A stretch of DNA of 64,000 nucleotides from Rhodophyticola porphyridii (lineage in GTDB: Bacteria > Pseudomonadota > Alphaproteobacteria > Rhodobacterales > Rhodobacteraceae), in the NCBI RefSeq assembly GCF_003688285.1, contig NZ_RCNT01000004.1, forward strand, positions 186,001 to 250,000. The letters run 5' to 3'. The notes under the pieces are model-generated. The model was not told where the DNA came from, made no database searches, and saw only the letters and a program-made list of their open reading frames with translations. Position 1 is the first letter of the stretch. The number at the start of each line of letters is the position of its first letter. Shown here one piece after another: positions 33,795 through 43,423 of the stretch. A program made the position numbers and the translations under genes.

Positions 33795-33886
33795 CGAATC
33801 CTGCCCCGTTTCTGATCCGTATCCTTCGCTCCTGACTACCGAAGCCGAGGGACGTTGTCAAAACGATCCATTACAGCCGGTGGGGG

Positions 33887-33895
33887 TTATCCACA
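33887..33895 (+). promoter_or_regulatory. DnaA box upstream of bamA
   Basis: TTATCCACA, an exact match to the high-affinity DnaA box, 93-101 bases before the bamA start. A weaker copy (ATATACACA) follows around 33909-33917 within the AT-rich stretch CACAATATATACACA. Confidence 0.45.
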
Positions 33896-33974
33896 GGCTG
33901 TGTCACAATATATACACAAGGGACGTGTTCGGGGAAGTGTCGCGACGGCCCGTCAGGGCGCGTAACTGGCCGGA

Positions 33975-34112
33975 TCAGTAAACCGTCGCGTAGGACATCA
34001 GCCAACCGGCAATGGTCAGGGCGCCGATGATCATCAGCGGAACCAGCAGACGGTCCACATTGATCTGCATGAAAAAGCTGATGCCGCGATATCCGTCGGT
34101 GATCAGTTTCAT
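33975..34112 (-). CDS. 45-residue single-pass membrane protein
   Basis: ATG 34110-34112 to TGA 33975-33977, with GGAG a few bases upstream. The protein opens with MKLITDGYRGISFFMQINVD, has one hydrophobic segment (about residues 21-40, LLVPLMIIGALTIAGW) and ends SYATVY. Too short for most gene finders. It lies between rseP and bamA on the same strand (133 bases after the rseP stop, 180 before bamA). I recognise no named family; the good codon use, the clean membrane segment and the ribosome binding site make it likely real. Function unknown; a link to RseP or the Bam machinery is only positional. Confidence 0.6.
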   Translation of the reverse strand: MKLITDGYRGISFFMQINVDRLLVPLMIIGALTIAGWLMSYATVY

Positions 34113-34245
34113 CTTCTCCGGCCTCTCTGTGTGCCACGCCAAGGGGCGGTTGCCCCGTCATGGTCAGAGGATCAGCTTTGAATATGGCGCAATTTGGGCG
34201 CCGGATGGGCGCTTTGGTGATCCGCCGCCCCCCAGCATCCTAACC

Positions 34246-35577
34246 TTACGGGCAGAAAATGTCATTGGTCAGCGCAAAGAGCATCAAGGCCAACAGCAGC
34301 GTCAGACCGATAGACATGAAGACTTTCAGGGCCTTGTCGGAAGGCGGTTTACCTGCCACCGCCTCATAGGCGTGAAAGATCAGGTGACCGCCGTCCAGAA
34401 CGGGAATCGGAAAGAGGTTCAAGAGGCCCACCGCGGTGGACAGGACCGCAATGAACCAGATGAAATTCTCGATCCCCTGACTGGCCGCGGCGCCGCTGGT
34501 TTCGGCAATTCCGATGGGGCCTTGCAGATTGCAGCTGGAAATCGCCCCGGTGATCATGTGCCAAAGGCCCGAAAGCGACGACTGGATGATGAAGCCGGTC
34601 TGACTGACGCCGAAGCCTGCCGCCTCCCAGAGACCCACAGGCTCGGTCACCGGCTCGAAGAACAGCCCGCCCGTGATCCCGATCAGCCATCGGGTCTCGA
34701 ACCCGCCTTCGGCCAGCGGCAGATCCATCCGCCTTGGGCTGAGCGTGATCTCCATCATCTCGCCCGCACGCCAGACATCCAGCGCCAGCGGCGCGCCTTC
34801 CGACGCCTCGACCGCATCACGCAACTGGGAAAAGGCGTAGATCGGCTGCCCGTCGATTGCGCGGATGACATCGCCCCGCTCAAGCCCTGCGTCGATCGCC
34901 GCCGATTGCGGGGTCACCGCTTCGATCACCGGGATCAGGGGGAAGCTCGCCTCCACCTGCATCGCCCGGCCGTCGCGCTCGATATCGTAGGTCAGGCTTG
35001 GCGCGGGCGGCAGCGTCTCGCGGCTCAACTCATAGAGATCGGCCAGACCGTCCACCGGCTCGCCGGCCACTGCGGTGACCAGATCGCCCTCCTGCAACAC
35101 CGCGATATCGGCGGGCAACATCTTTGCCGGGCCGATCCGCGCCTCGTCCACCGCCTGCCCCGATACCAGCACGACGCCCGCAAAGATCAGGATCGACAGG
35201 ATAAAGTTGAAGATCGGTCCCGCCGCAACGGTAGCCGCGCGCGCCCAAAGCGGCGCGCCATGCATGGAGCGGCGGCGTTCGGCCACGTCGAGCGAATCTA
35301 TCGCCGCCCCGTCCTTGCCCGAGGCCGCATCCGCATCTCCCAGAAATTTCACATAGCCGCCAAAGGGAAGCGCCGCGATCTGCCAGCAGGTGCCATGCCG
35401 GTCGACCCGGCTGGTCAGAACCGGACCGAAACCGATGGAAAACACCTCCGCATGGATGCCGGACCAGCGGCCCACGATGTAATGCCCGTATTCGTGGATC
35501 GCGACGATGATCGACAGCGCCAGAATAAAGGCCAGGATCGTGAATGCGACACTGCCGAACTGGGGGATGAATTCCAT
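34246..35577 (-). CDS. rseP: RIP metalloprotease RseP
   Basis: A 443-residue site-2 protease. The zinc motif HEYGH is at residues 28-32 in the first membrane segment, two PDZ domains occupy about residues 120-290, and the late LNLFPIPVLDGGHLIF carries the third zinc ligand Asp. It cleaves membrane-bound anti-sigma factors and signal-peptide remnants. ATG 35575-35577 is 1 base from the dxr stop, so the two are cotranscribed. Confidence 0.96.
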   Translation of the reverse strand: MEFIPQFGSVAFTILAFILALSIIVAIHEYGHYIVGRWSGIHAEVFSIGFGPVLTSRVDRHGTCWQIAALPFGGYVKFLGDADAASGKDGAAIDSLDVAERRRSMHGAPLWARAATVAAGPIFNFILSILIFAGVVLVSGQAVDEARIGPAKMLPADIAVLQEGDLVTAVAGEPVDGLADLYELSRETLPPAPSLTYDIERDGRAMQVEASFPLIPVIEAVTPQSAAIDAGLERGDVIRAIDGQPIYAFSQLRDAVEASEGAPLALDVWRAGEMMEITLSPRRMDLPLAEGGFETRWLIGITGGLFFEPVTEPVGLWEAAGFGVSQTGFIIQSSLSGLWHMITGAISSCNLQGPIGIAETSGAAASQGIENFIWFIAVLSTAVGLLNLFPIPVLDGGHLIFHAYEAVAGKPPSDKALKVFMSIGLTLLLALMLFALTNDIFCP

Positions 35578-35578
35578 A

Positions 35579-36757
35579 CTATTTGCGTCCCTGCATTTTC
35601 TTGACCTGCTCTTCGGCCTCTACCCGTGCCAGATGGTCTGTTTCCAGCACCGTCTCAAGGGTGTCTATGGCATCAGTTAGGCGAAACCGGCCCGAAATCT
35701 CGTCAAGCGTGGCCTCGACAACGCGGGCCATATCCATGAAACCGATCCGCCCGGCCAGAAATCCGTCCAGCGCGATCTCCTTGGCCGCGTTGAAGACGGC
35801 GCCCGCGCGACCGCCGGTTTCCATCACCGCGCGCGCGATGCCGAGCGCGGGGTAGCGCGTGTCGCAAGGCGCCAGAAACTCCAGCGTCGCCAGTTCCGCC
35901 AGATTGATCCGCGCGACCGGCAGATGCCGGCGGTCTGGCCAGTGCAGCGCATAACCGATGGCATGGCGCATGTCCGGCGCACCCAGATGCGCCATCAGCG
36001 CGCCGTCGCGAAACCCCACAAGCGCATGGATGATGGATTGCGGATGCACGACCGCCTCGATCTGATCGGGGCGGACACCGAAAAACTCTTTGGTTTCGAT
36101 CAGTTCCATCGCCTTGTTGAACATCGACGCGCTGTCGATGGTGATCCGCTGCCCCATGTCCCAGTTCGGATGCGCCCCGGCATCGGCCACCGTCGCATCG
36201 GGCAATGCCTCCACCGGCCAGTCGCGCAAGCCCCCGCCCGATGCGGTGATGATGATCCGTTCCACCGCCGCCATATCCTCGCCGACCAGCGCCTGAAACA
36301 CCGCCGAATGCTCGCTGTCCACCGGCAGGATTGTCGCGCCATGGGCGCGCCCTTCGGCCAGCAGAAGCGGGCCTGCTGTGACCAGGCTTTCCTTGTTGGC
36401 CAGCGCCAGCGTGGTGCCATGCCGCAAGGCCCGGAACCCGGGCGCAAGCCCCGCCGCCCCGACGATCGCCGACATGATCCAGTCCGCGGGCCGGTCCGCC
36501 GCTTCGATCAGCGCGGCCTCCCCGGCGGCGGCGATGATCCCGGATCCGGCGAGCGCGTCGCGCAGTGCGGACAGTTCCTGCTCATAGGCGGTCACCGCGA
36601 TATCGGCACGGACGGCGCGCGCGTCGCGCGCCAGCTGCGCCACGTTCCGCCCGCCGGTCAGGGCCACCACGTCATAGGCATCGGGCGCGCGTTTAATCAG
36701 GTCGAGCGTGTTCTGCCCGATTGATCCGGTGGCACCGAAAACACTGACCTTTCGCAT
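35579..36757 (-). CDS. dxr: 1-deoxy-D-xylulose 5-phosphate reductoisomerase
   Basis: A 392-residue NADPH-dependent enzyme of the MEP isoprenoid pathway. SVFGATGSIGQNTL at the N-terminus binds NADPH, LANKESLV is near residue 122-129, DSEHSA near 148, and HPNWDMGQRITIDSASMFNKA split around 200-220 is the catalytic loop. ATG 36755-36757 has GGGAG at a good distance; a GTG two codons upstream sits directly on that ribosome binding site and is less likely. The stop is 1 base before rseP. Confidence 0.97.
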   Translation of the reverse strand: MRKVSVFGATGSIGQNTLDLIKRAPDAYDVVALTGGRNVAQLARDARAVRADIAVTAYEQELSALRDALAGSGIIAAAGEAALIEAADRPADWIMSAIVGAAGLAPGFRALRHGTTLALANKESLVTAGPLLLAEGRAHGATILPVDSEHSAVFQALVGEDMAAVERIIITASGGGLRDWPVEALPDATVADAGAHPNWDMGQRITIDSASMFNKAMELIETKEFFGVRPDQIEAVVHPQSIIHALVGFRDGALMAHLGAPDMRHAIGYALHWPDRRHLPVARINLAELATLEFLAPCDTRYPALGIARAVMETGGRAGAVFNAAKEIALDGFLAGRIGFMDMARVVEATLDEISGRFRLTDAIDTLETVLETDHLARVEAEEQVKKMQGRK

Positions 36758-36766
36758 GGACACTCC

Positions 36767-37558
36767 CTAAAGCGGCGGCGGCGGGAACACGATCAGGCTT
36801 TCGACCAACAGCAGCAGAAGCGCCGCGCCAAGCATCCCGTCAAAGCGGTCGAACACGCCTCCGTGCCCCGGCAGCAGGGTCGAGCTGTCCTTGACCCCCA
36901 TCCGCCGTTTTACCGCACTTTCGGCGATATCGCCCATCTGGCTCGCCATGCTCAGCGCAACGGATATTCCTATCAGTTCCACCCCCGTTCCGGTGGTCTG
37001 CATGAACGCCGCGCCCACGATCCCGGCGCTGACCCAGCCCGCCACCGTGCCTGACCATGTCTTCTTGGGGCTGACACGTGGCCAGAATTTCGGACCGCCG
37101 AAAATCCGCCCGGCAAAGTAACCCAGCACATCGGTCGCGGCGACGACCAGCACCAGCCACAGCATCCAGGTCAGCCCGAAATCCTCGCGATGGACCAGAA
37201 GACCGAACCCCGCGAACATGATCAGAGCGGTATACATGATGTAGAGTGTGCGGTTCTTGTCCAGAAACCCGATGCCCGCGATGCTCGCCAGAAGCAGGAG
37301 CGGCAGGCCCAGCCCCACGGGCAGCAGCTTTGCCGCCAGCAACAGCCCGGCGGCCAGACCGCCAAGCGTCATGGCACGGCGCGGGCCGCCGCCCAGCATC
37401 CTCACAAGCTCCCAGACCAGCGTGCCGACGATCAGCAGGACAAGCCCGATGAACCACCAGCCGCCGGCCCAGACCGCCGCAAGCCCCACAATCGCCATCG
37501 CAACGCCCGTGACCATGCGAACCGCAAGGTCGGAAAAGCTGTCGCGACTGAAATTCAT
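36767..37558 (-). CDS. cdsA: Phosphatidate cytidylyltransferase
   Basis: A 263-residue membrane enzyme making CDP-diacylglycerol from CTP and phosphatidate. Seven or eight hydrophobic segments; the C-terminal signature is seen as the SPKKTWSGTVAGW segment (about residue 163) and SQMGDIAESAVKRRMGVKDSS followed by LPGHGGVFDRFDG. ATG 37556-37558. Between uppS (14 bases) and dxr (9 bases). Confidence 0.95.
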   Translation of the reverse strand: MNFSRDSFSDLAVRMVTGVAMAIVGLAAVWAGGWWFIGLVLLIVGTLVWELVRMLGGGPRRAMTLGGLAAGLLLAAKLLPVGLGLPLLLLASIAGIGFLDKNRTLYIMYTALIMFAGFGLLVHREDFGLTWMLWLVLVVAATDVLGYFAGRIFGGPKFWPRVSPKKTWSGTVAGWVSAGIVGAAFMQTTGTGVELIGISVALSMASQMGDIAESAVKRRMGVKDSSTLLPGHGGVFDRFDGMLGAALLLLLVESLIVFPPPPL

Positions 37559-37572
37559 CGACCGCGCCGGGA

Positions 37573-38310
37573 TCAGGCCGGCACCGCGCCGAAACGTCGC
37601 TCACGATTGCCGAAGCGGCGCAAGACCTTGTCGAACTCCGCGGGCGTGAAATCGGGCCAGAGCGTGTCGATGAACTCGTATTCCGCATAGGCCGACTGCC
37701 AGAGCAGAAAATTCGAGATCCGCGCCTCGCCGCTGGTCCGGATCACCAGATCGGGGTCGGGCAGCAGGCAGGTATCGAGGTATTTCGGCAGCGTCTCGTC
37801 GCTCACATGGCGCGGGTCGAGCTTGCCTGCGGCCACGTCATGGGCAAGCCGCCTTGTGGCGCGCGCCACCTCGTCCCGGCCGCCATAGTTCAGCGCGATG
37901 GTCAGATGCGTGCCCGCATTGCCGGCCGTCAGCAGCTCCAGATTATCCATCATATCGACCAGCGACGGCTCCAGCCGCACCCGGTCGCCGATGAACCGCA
38001 CCCGCACATTCTCGTCGATCAGCGATTGCGTCTCGCGCCGGATATAGCGCTTGAACAACTTCATCAGCCCGGCCACCTCGGTCTGGGTCCGCTTCCAGTT
38101 CTCGGTCGAAAAGGCAAAAATCGTCAGGTATTCCACGCCCAGATCCGGGCAGGAGCGCACGATCTCCTTGACCCGCCTTGCGCCTGCGTGATGGCCCACC
38201 AGCCGCGGCCGCCCGCGCATCTGGGCCCACCGGCCGTTGCCATCCATGATGATCGCCACATGGCGCGGCGTCTTGTCCTTGTCGGCGGTCTCGGGGCTCG
38301 ATCGGGCCAT
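37573..38310 (-). CDS. uppS: Isoprenyl (undecaprenyl) diphosphate synthase
   Basis: A 245-residue cis-prenyltransferase supplying the C55 lipid carrier for peptidoglycan and O-antigen. HVAIIMDGNGRWAQ at residues 17-30 holds the catalytic Asp23; YLTIFAFSTENWKR and the late DLVIRTSGEARISNFLLWQ are family motifs. ATG 38308-38310, 37 bases after the frr stop. Confidence 0.96.
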   Translation of the reverse strand: MARSSPETADKDKTPRHVAIIMDGNGRWAQMRGRPRLVGHHAGARRVKEIVRSCPDLGVEYLTIFAFSTENWKRTQTEVAGLMKLFKRYIRRETQSLIDENVRVRFIGDRVRLEPSLVDMMDNLELLTAGNAGTHLTIALNYGGRDEVARATRRLAHDVAAGKLDPRHVSDETLPKYLDTCLLPDPDLVIRTSGEARISNFLLWQSAYAEYEFIDTLWPDFTPAEFDKVLRRFGNRERRFGAVPA

Positions 38311-38347
38311 GTGCGGCTCCTCAATTGTCGGGAATGTCGCTCGTTAC

Positions 38348-38911
38348 TCAGACTTGCATGATTTCGGCTTGCTTGGTCTCCAGCGCCGCATCGACCCGCG
38401 CGATATGGCCATCGGTCAGTTCCTGCACCTCGGCCTCCCACAGCTTCTGGTCGTCTTCCGACATGCCGTCTGCCTTGGCCTTCTTGATCTGATCCATGCC
38501 GTCGCGCCGCACATTGCGGATCGCGACCCGCGCGTTTTCGGCGTAATGCGCCGCAACCTTGGTCAGCTCACGCCGGCGTTCCTCGTTCAATTCGGGGATC
38601 GGCAGCATGATGATCGTCCCGTTCAGTTGCGGGTTGATGCCAAGCCCGCTTTCGCGAATGGCCTTCTCGACCTTGCCGACCATGGATTTATCCCAGACGT
38701 TGATCGTCACCATCCGGCTTTCGGGCACGTTCACCGTGCCGACCTGATTGATCGGGGTCATCTGACCATAGGCTTCCACCTGCACCGGCTCCAGCATCGC
38801 CGCGGATGCGCGGCCCGTGCGCAACGAGGCGAATTCGGTCCTCAGATTGGCAAGCGCCCCGTCCATCCGCCGCTCAAGGTCGGCTACATCAATTTCAATA
38901 TCGTCGGACAT
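38348..38911 (-). CDS. frr: Ribosome recycling factor
   Basis: A 187-residue RRF (usual length 185). Seen are [28 protein letters not shown] split at about residues 16-40, and the domain II/III segment with [15 protein letters not shown] and [13 protein letters not shown]. It splits post-termination ribosomes with EF-G. ATG 38909-38911, 49 bases after pyrH, as is usual. Confidence 0.97.
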   Translation of the reverse strand: MSDDIEIDVADLERRMDGALANLRTEFASLRTGRASAAMLEPVQVEAYGQMTPINQVGTVNVPESRMVTINVWDKSMVGKVEKAIRESGLGINPQLNGTIIMLPIPELNEERRRELTKVAAHYAENARVAIRNVRRDGMDQIKKAKADGMSEDDQKLWEAEVQELTDGHIARVDAALETKQAEIMQV

Positions 38912-38960
38912 GTCCCTGCCCCGTTCTTATCAACGCGTGTTAGTCAGTACTTCTAAGCCC

Positions 38961-39692
38961 TTACTGGACTTTTGTATAGGTGCCTTCCCCGGCAAGAATG
39001 CCCTTGAACCCACCAGGTTCATCCAGCGAGAACACGATGATCGGCACATCGTTTTCACGGGCCAGCGCGATGGCGGAGGCATCCATCACGCCCAGATGCT
39101 GGGCCAGAACCTCGTCATAGCTGATCCTCTCATACCGGACCGCATCGTCATGTTCGACCGGATCCTTGTCATAGACCCCGTCCACCTTGGTGCCCTTGAA
39201 GATCGCCTCACATCCCATTTCATTCGCGCGCAGCGTCGCGGCGGTGTCGGTGGTGAAATACGGATTGCCGGTGCCCGCGGCAAAGATGACCACACGCTTC
39301 TTTTCCAGATGGCGCACCGCGCGGCGACGGATATAGGGCTCGCAGACCTGATCCATCGGGATCGCGCTGATCACGCGGGTGAACACGCCCAGGCTCTCCA
39401 GCGCCGATTGCATTGCCAGCGCGTTCATCACGGTCGCCAGCATCCCCATGTAATCCGCGGTCGTGCGCTCCATGCCCTGCGCTGAGCCCTGAAGCCCGCG
39501 GAAGATGTTGCCGCCGCCGATCACCATGCAGATCTCCACCCCCAGATCATGGACGGATTTGACCTCCTGCGCGATCCGCTCCACCGTGGGCGGATGCAAT
39601 CCGAAGCCCTGGCTCCCCATCAATGCCTCGCCCGAGATTTTCAGCATCACGCGGTTATAGGCAGGGCGGGTCGCGGGTGTATCGTCTGGCAT
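38961..39692 (-). CDS. pyrH: Uridylate kinase
   Basis: A 243-residue UMP kinase of the amino-acid kinase family. [12 protein letters not shown] near residue 15-26 and [11 protein letters not shown] (about 58-68) bind [21 protein letters not shown] reads here as TTADYMGM, and [10 protein letters not shown] (about 175) is the UTP/metal region. ATG 39690-39692 follows GAGGATCCC; a start nine codons upstream lacks one. First gene of the block running to lpxB; tsf and rpsB, its usual upstream neighbours, are not in the window. Confidence 0.96.
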   Translation of the reverse strand: MPDDTPATRPAYNRVMLKISGEALMGSQGFGLHPPTVERIAQEVKSVHDLGVEICMVIGGGNIFRGLQGSAQGMERTTADYMGMLATVMNALAMQSALESLGVFTRVISAIPMDQVCEPYIRRRAVRHLEKKRVVIFAAGTGNPYFTTDTAATLRANEMGCEAIFKGTKVDGVYDKDPVEHDDAVRYERISYDEVLAQHLGVMDASAIALARENDVPIIVFSLDEPGGFKGILAGEGTYTKVQ

Positions 39693-39820
39693 GGGATCCT
39701 CGGAGGCGGCCGCTGGCACGGCAGGGTCATTGAGATTGCCGCAACATGGCGTAAAAGGGCTTTGGGTTCAACGCCCGTCTCGGCGCAACGGCGCATACTT
39801 CAAGAACGATCCGCAAGATA

Positions 39821-40690
39821 TTGATAGATATAAAAACTCTCTCTCCGGAATGCCCCGTTCTGATCGCCGGGCCCACGGCGTCCGGCAAATCGGCGCTGGC
39901 GCTGTCCATCGCCGAGGCGCAGGGCGGGCGCATTCTCAACGCCGACGCGTTGCAGGTCTATGACGGCTGGCGCGTTCTTACCGCGCGTCCGGGCCCCGAG
40001 GAAGAAGCCCGTGCGCCGCATGCGCTTTACGGCCACGTCCCGTTCGAAGCGGCCTATTCGGTGGGTCATTGGCTTCGCGATCTGGGTCCGCTTCTGGACG
40101 GTCCCCGCCCGATTATCGTCGGCGGCACGGGGCTCTACTTCCGCGCCCTCACCGAAGGTCTGGCCGAGATCCCGCCGACACCGCCCGCGATCAGGGCCGA
40201 AGCCGATGCCCTGCCCGCTGCGACGCTGCTCTCCGATCTCGATGCGGCCGACCCGGTGCTTGCCGCCCGCATCGACCGGCAGAACCGCGCCCGTGTTCAG
40301 CGTGGATGGGAGGTCTGGCGCGCCACCGGCCGGCCGCTTTCGGAGTGGCAGGCCCGGACCGCGCCGCCGCTCCTGCCGCTGACCCAGACCCAGCCGCTCC
40401 TGCTCGACGCGGATCGGGACTGGCTGAATGCGAGGATCGAAACCCGTTTCGATCTGATGCTGCGAAACGGCGCGCTGGAGGAGGCACGCGCCAATCTGCC
40501 CCGCTGGCCACAGGCCGGGGGCAGCGCCAAGGCGATCGGAGCACCCGAGCTGATCGCCCATCTGTGCGGCGCGCTGTCCCTGGACGCCGCACGTGATGCG
40601 GCGATCATCGCCTCCCGCCAATACGCCAAACGGCAACGCACATGGTTTCGCGCGCGCATGTCGGGCTGGCGACATATTGCTCAGCCATAG
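39821..40690 (+). CDS. miaA: tRNA dimethylallyltransferase
   Basis: A 289-residue enzyme adding a dimethylallyl group to A37 of tRNAs reading UNN codons. The P-loop GPTASGKS is at residues 17-24, [19 protein letters not shown] (about 38-56) is the DSxQxY-type catalytic region, and [11 protein letters not shown] (about 100) follows. The only start that fits is TTG 39821, with no strong ribosome binding site, which suggests low expression or a start I have missed. Divergent from pyrH. Confidence 0.94.
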   Translation: MIDIKTLSPECPVLIAGPTASGKSALALSIAEAQGGRILNADALQVYDGWRVLTARPGPEEEARAPHALYGHVPFEAAYSVGHWLRDLGPLLDGPRPIIVGGTGLYFRALTEGLAEIPPTPPAIRAEADALPAATLLSDLDAADPVLAARIDRQNRARVQRGWEVWRATGRPLSEWQARTAPPLLPLTQTQPLLLDADRDWLNARIETRFDLMLRNGALEEARANLPRWPQAGGSAKAIGAPELIAHLCGALSLDAARDAAIIASRQYAKRQRTWFRARMSGWRHIAQP

Positions 40691-40743
40691 GCAAAATCCT
40701 GCACAGATACTGTAAATTATAGGAAAAAGGCGGCTTCCCTTTC

Positions 40744-40760
40744 ACTTTTGCGATCATTAG
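40744..40760 (+). promoter_or_regulatory. Putative operator ahead of the AraC-type gene
   Basis: ACTTTTGCGATCATTAG, 12-28 bases before ATG 40772. Nearly the same sequence, ACTTTTGCGACATTAG, occurs inverted at 41623-41638 in front of the ABC transporter, and a shorter copy (CTTTTGCGGTC) at 41591-41601. The position suggests autoregulation. Confidence 0.5.
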
Positions 40761-40771
40761 GCTTATTGGCG

Positions 40772-41560
40772 ATGTCCGCCTCCTACGCCGTCACCTCTCT
40801 TGGCCAATTGCGCATGCGCCCCACCTGGCGGGTGGAGACGCTGCACTCCAACACCCGCCATCACCTCTATTGGATCACCCGCGGTCAGGGCCGCGTCTCG
40901 GTCGGCTGCATCACCCGCGGCTACGGGCCGAACACAGCGGTTTTCGTGCCCGCCGGCACGGTCATGTCGCTGGAACTGCCGCAACAGATCCAGGGTCTCT
41001 TGCTGCATATGCCGCCCGATCCGCTGGCAGAACTGCCTGCCGATCCGTTCCATCTGCGGATTTCCAATATCGAGGCCCAGGCCAACCTGACCGGCCATAT
41101 CGAACGTATCGAACGGGAAATCGCGGCGCAGGCGCCGGCACAGGACCGCGCACTCAGAGGGTACGGTCTGCTCGTGTCGACCTGGATCACCCGCGAGCTT
41201 GGCCGGCAGGAAGGGGCGATCCTGCGCGACAGGGCCCATCATCTGGTGGAGAAATTCGCGCGTCTGCTGTCGATCAGCTACCATACCGGCGCGGGCGTCG
41301 CCGATTACGCGGATCGTCTGGGCGTGACGCCCACCCATCTGAGCCGGGTCTGCAAGGAAGCCTCCGGCAAACCGGCGCATGCGCTGATCCACGAACGGCT
41401 GATGCATGAAGCCCGCCGCATGCTGGCCGATACCGACAAATCCGCGCGCCTGATCTCCGAAGAGCTCGGATTTTCCTCGCCCGCCTATTTCACAAGGGCC
41501 TTTTCCCAGTTCACAGGACGCACCCCCACCGCGTTCCGAAGCTCTCCACGGCGCAATTAG
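40772..41560 (+). CDS. AraC-family transcriptional regulator
   Basis: A 262-residue regulator. The N-terminal half is a cupin-like sensory domain (beta-rich, HHLYWITRGQGRVSVG, FVPAGTVMSLEL). The C-terminal AraC domain (about residues 165-258) has the first helix-turn-helix GVADYADRLGVTPTHLSRVCKEASG and the second ISEELGFSSPAYFTRAFSQ. ATG 40772 was preferred; TTG 40748 is in frame but lies inside the putative operator. Codirectional with, and immediately before, a peptide-type ABC transporter operon, its likely target. Confidence 0.88.
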   Translation: MSASYAVTSLGQLRMRPTWRVETLHSNTRHHLYWITRGQGRVSVGCITRGYGPNTAVFVPAGTVMSLELPQQIQGLLLHMPPDPLAELPADPFHLRISNIEAQANLTGHIERIEREIAAQAPAQDRALRGYGLLVSTWITRELGRQEGAILRDRAHHLVEKFARLLSISYHTGAGVADYADRLGVTPTHLSRVCKEASGKPAHALIHERLMHEARRMLADTDKSARLISEELGFSSPAYFTRAFSQFTGRTPTAFRSSPRRN

Positions 41561-41589
41561 CTGCGGGACAGATTATTTGCCACGATGTC

Positions 41590-41640
41590 GCTTTTGCGGT
41601 CGATGTCGGTTTCAGACCTTGCTAATGTCGCAAAAGTTAC
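41590..41640. promoter_or_regulatory. Inverted pair of CTTTTGCG motifs before the ABC transporter
   Basis: CTTTTGCG (41591-41598) and its complement CGCAAAAG (41629-41636) face each other with centres 38 bases apart. On the minus strand the second reads ACTTTTGCGACATTAG, matching the site before the AraC-type gene except for one missing base. RATGTCG is also repeated at 41584, 41602 and 41624. Confidence 0.5.
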
Positions 41641-41641
41641 A

Positions 41642-41665
41642 TCAATGGACGGTCCTGCCCATTGA
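41642..41665. repeat. Inverted repeat TCAATGG-N10-CCATTGA
   Basis: Seven-base perfect arms 10 bases apart, 111-134 bases upstream of the binding-protein start. The spacing fits two half-sites on one face of the helix or a small RNA hairpin. Confidence 0.4.
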
Positions 41666-41675
41666 CGCCCGGGTT

Positions 41676-41695
41676 GGAATATTGCGCAATATTCC
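41676..41695. promoter_or_regulatory. Perfect 20-base palindrome
   Basis: GGAATATTGCGCAATATTCC reads the same on both strands, 81-100 bases upstream of the transporter operon's first start codon. The uninterrupted symmetry and lack of a loop argue for a protein-binding operator (dimer) rather than a terminator. Confidence 0.55.
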
Positions 41696-41775
41696 CTGCG
41701 GCGTTGTAAGAAATGTCGAAGGGCATCGGCAGGCCGCCAAGACAGAACCAATCATACCGTCACAGGGAGATAAGG

Positions 41776-43419
41776 ATGACGCACCCGACCAAAACTGGCA
41801 CACGGGTACACCCCGCCGCCAAAATGTATGCCGATGAGTATCGGGAGGGCAAACTCAGCCGCCGCGAGTTCCTCGTCCGCACCTCCGCATTGGGGGTGGC
41901 AACAGCAACCGCATATTCGATGATCGGTCTGAGCCCGGCCCAGGCGATGAGCCATCGTCAGACCCCGCCCATGGGCGGAACGCTGCGCATCCAGATGGAA
42001 GTGCGCGCCCTGAAGGACCCCCGCAGCTATGACTGGTCGCAAATGGCGAATGTCAGCCGCGGGTTCCTTGAGTATCTGGTGGAGTATAACGCCGATGGCT
42101 CGTTCTCCGGCGTCCTGCTCGACAGCTGGGAGGTCAATGACGACGCCACCCAGTATACGCTGCGGCTTCGCCCCGGCGTGAAGTGGAACAACGGCGACGA
42201 TTTCACCGCCGCTGACGTGGCCGCCAATTTCGAGGGCTGGTGCGATGCCAGCGTCGAGGGCAACTCGATGGCCGCGCGGATGGGCCAGCTTGTCGATCCA
42301 GAAACGCAGCGCGCCATCGACGGCGGGATCGAGATCGTCGATGATCTGACCGTGCGGCTGAACCTGCCCGCGCCCGACATCACCATCATTCCCGGCGTGG
42401 CCGATTATCCGTCGGCGGTGCAGCACCGCGATCTGATCGGGACCAACCCGCTCGATCATGGCGTGGGCACCGGTGCCTACCGCATCACCAACTACGAGGT
42501 GGGCGTTCAGGCGACGCTGGAGAAAAACGCCGATCACGAATACTGGGGCGAGGCCTATCTGGACCGAATCGAGTTCATCGACCTCGGGCAGGATCCGGCC
42601 GCGTGGCTGGCCGGCGCCGAGGCGGGCGAGTTCGACATGACCTACGAAACCGTGGGCGAATTCGTCGATCTCTTCCAGGCGATCGGGTGGGAGCAAAGCG
42701 ATGTGGTGACGGCCGCCACTGTGGTGATCCGGCCGAACCAGAACAACGCGCCCTACGAAAATCTTCAGGTGCGCAAGGCAATCGCTCTGGCGGTCGACCC
42801 GCAGGTCTGCCTCGATCTGGGCATCAACGGTCAGGGGGAGCTTGGCGAGAACCACCATGTGTGCCCGATCCACCCCGAATACGCCGAACTGCCGCCGATC
42901 ACGATCGACAAGGATGCCGCCTTCGCGATGTTGCAGGAATCCGGCCATGCGGATTTCGATTTCGAGATCGTGTCGATCGACGACGACTATCGCCGCAACA
43001 CCACCGATGCGGTTGCTGCGCAGCTTCGCGATGCCGGCTTCAACGTCACACGCACGGTGATCCCCGGCTCCACATTCTGGAACGACTGGACAAGCTATCC
43101 GTTCAGCTCGACCGACTGGAACCACCGGGAACTGGGTGTGATGATCCTGGGGCTGGCCTATCGCTCGGGCGTGGCCTGGAACGAAAGCGGCTTTGCCAAT
43201 GCGGAGTTCGACGCGCTGCTCGATCAGGCGCTGGCGATCCAGAACGCCGATGCCCGGCGCGAGATCATGGTTCAGCTGCAAACCATCATGCAGGAGGAGG
43301 CGGTGACGCTTCAGCCCTACTGGCGGTCGCTCTTCCGGCATCATGTGCCCGGCGTGATCAACGCCGACATGCATCCGAAATTCGAGATCAACGTGCATTA
43401 CCTCGGCATGGACGCGTGA
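41776..43419 (+). CDS. Peptide-type ABC transporter substrate-binding protein, Tat-exported
   Basis: A 547-residue extracellular solute-binding protein family 5 (DppA/OppA-like). A twin-arginine signal is at residues 27-57 ([19 protein letters not shown], cleavage after PAQA), so it is folded before export, which hints at a cofactor or strict folding need. The mature part has the family's GGTLRI start, the [29 protein letters not shown] region (split here at 20-residue scale) and [11 protein letters not shown]. Substrate unknown: peptides, nickel, sugars or opines are all carried by this family. GGGAG lies 7 bases before ATG 41776; the frame opens earlier at 41713. Confidence 0.9.
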   Translation: MTHPTKTGTRVHPAAKMYADEYREGKLSRREFLVRTSALGVATATAYSMIGLSPAQAMSHRQTPPMGGTLRIQMEVRALKDPRSYDWSQMANVSRGFLEYLVEYNADGSFSGVLLDSWEVNDDATQYTLRLRPGVKWNNGDDFTAADVAANFEGWCDASVEGNSMAARMGQLVDPETQRAIDGGIEIVDDLTVRLNLPAPDITIIPGVADYPSAVQHRDLIGTNPLDHGVGTGAYRITNYEVGVQATLEKNADHEYWGEAYLDRIEFIDLGQDPAAWLAGAEAGEFDMTYETVGEFVDLFQAIGWEQSDVVTAATVVIRPNQNNAPYENLQVRKAIALAVDPQVCLDLGINGQGELGENHHVCPIHPEYAELPPITIDKDAAFAMLQESGHADFDFEIVSIDDDYRRNTTDAVAAQLRDAGFNVTRTVIPGSTFWNDWTSYPFSSTDWNHRELGVMILGLAYRSGVAWNESGFANAEFDALLDQALAIQNADARREIMVQLQTIMQEEAVTLQPYWRSLFRHHVPGVINADMHPKFEINVHYLGMDA

Positions 43420-43423
43420 TCCC

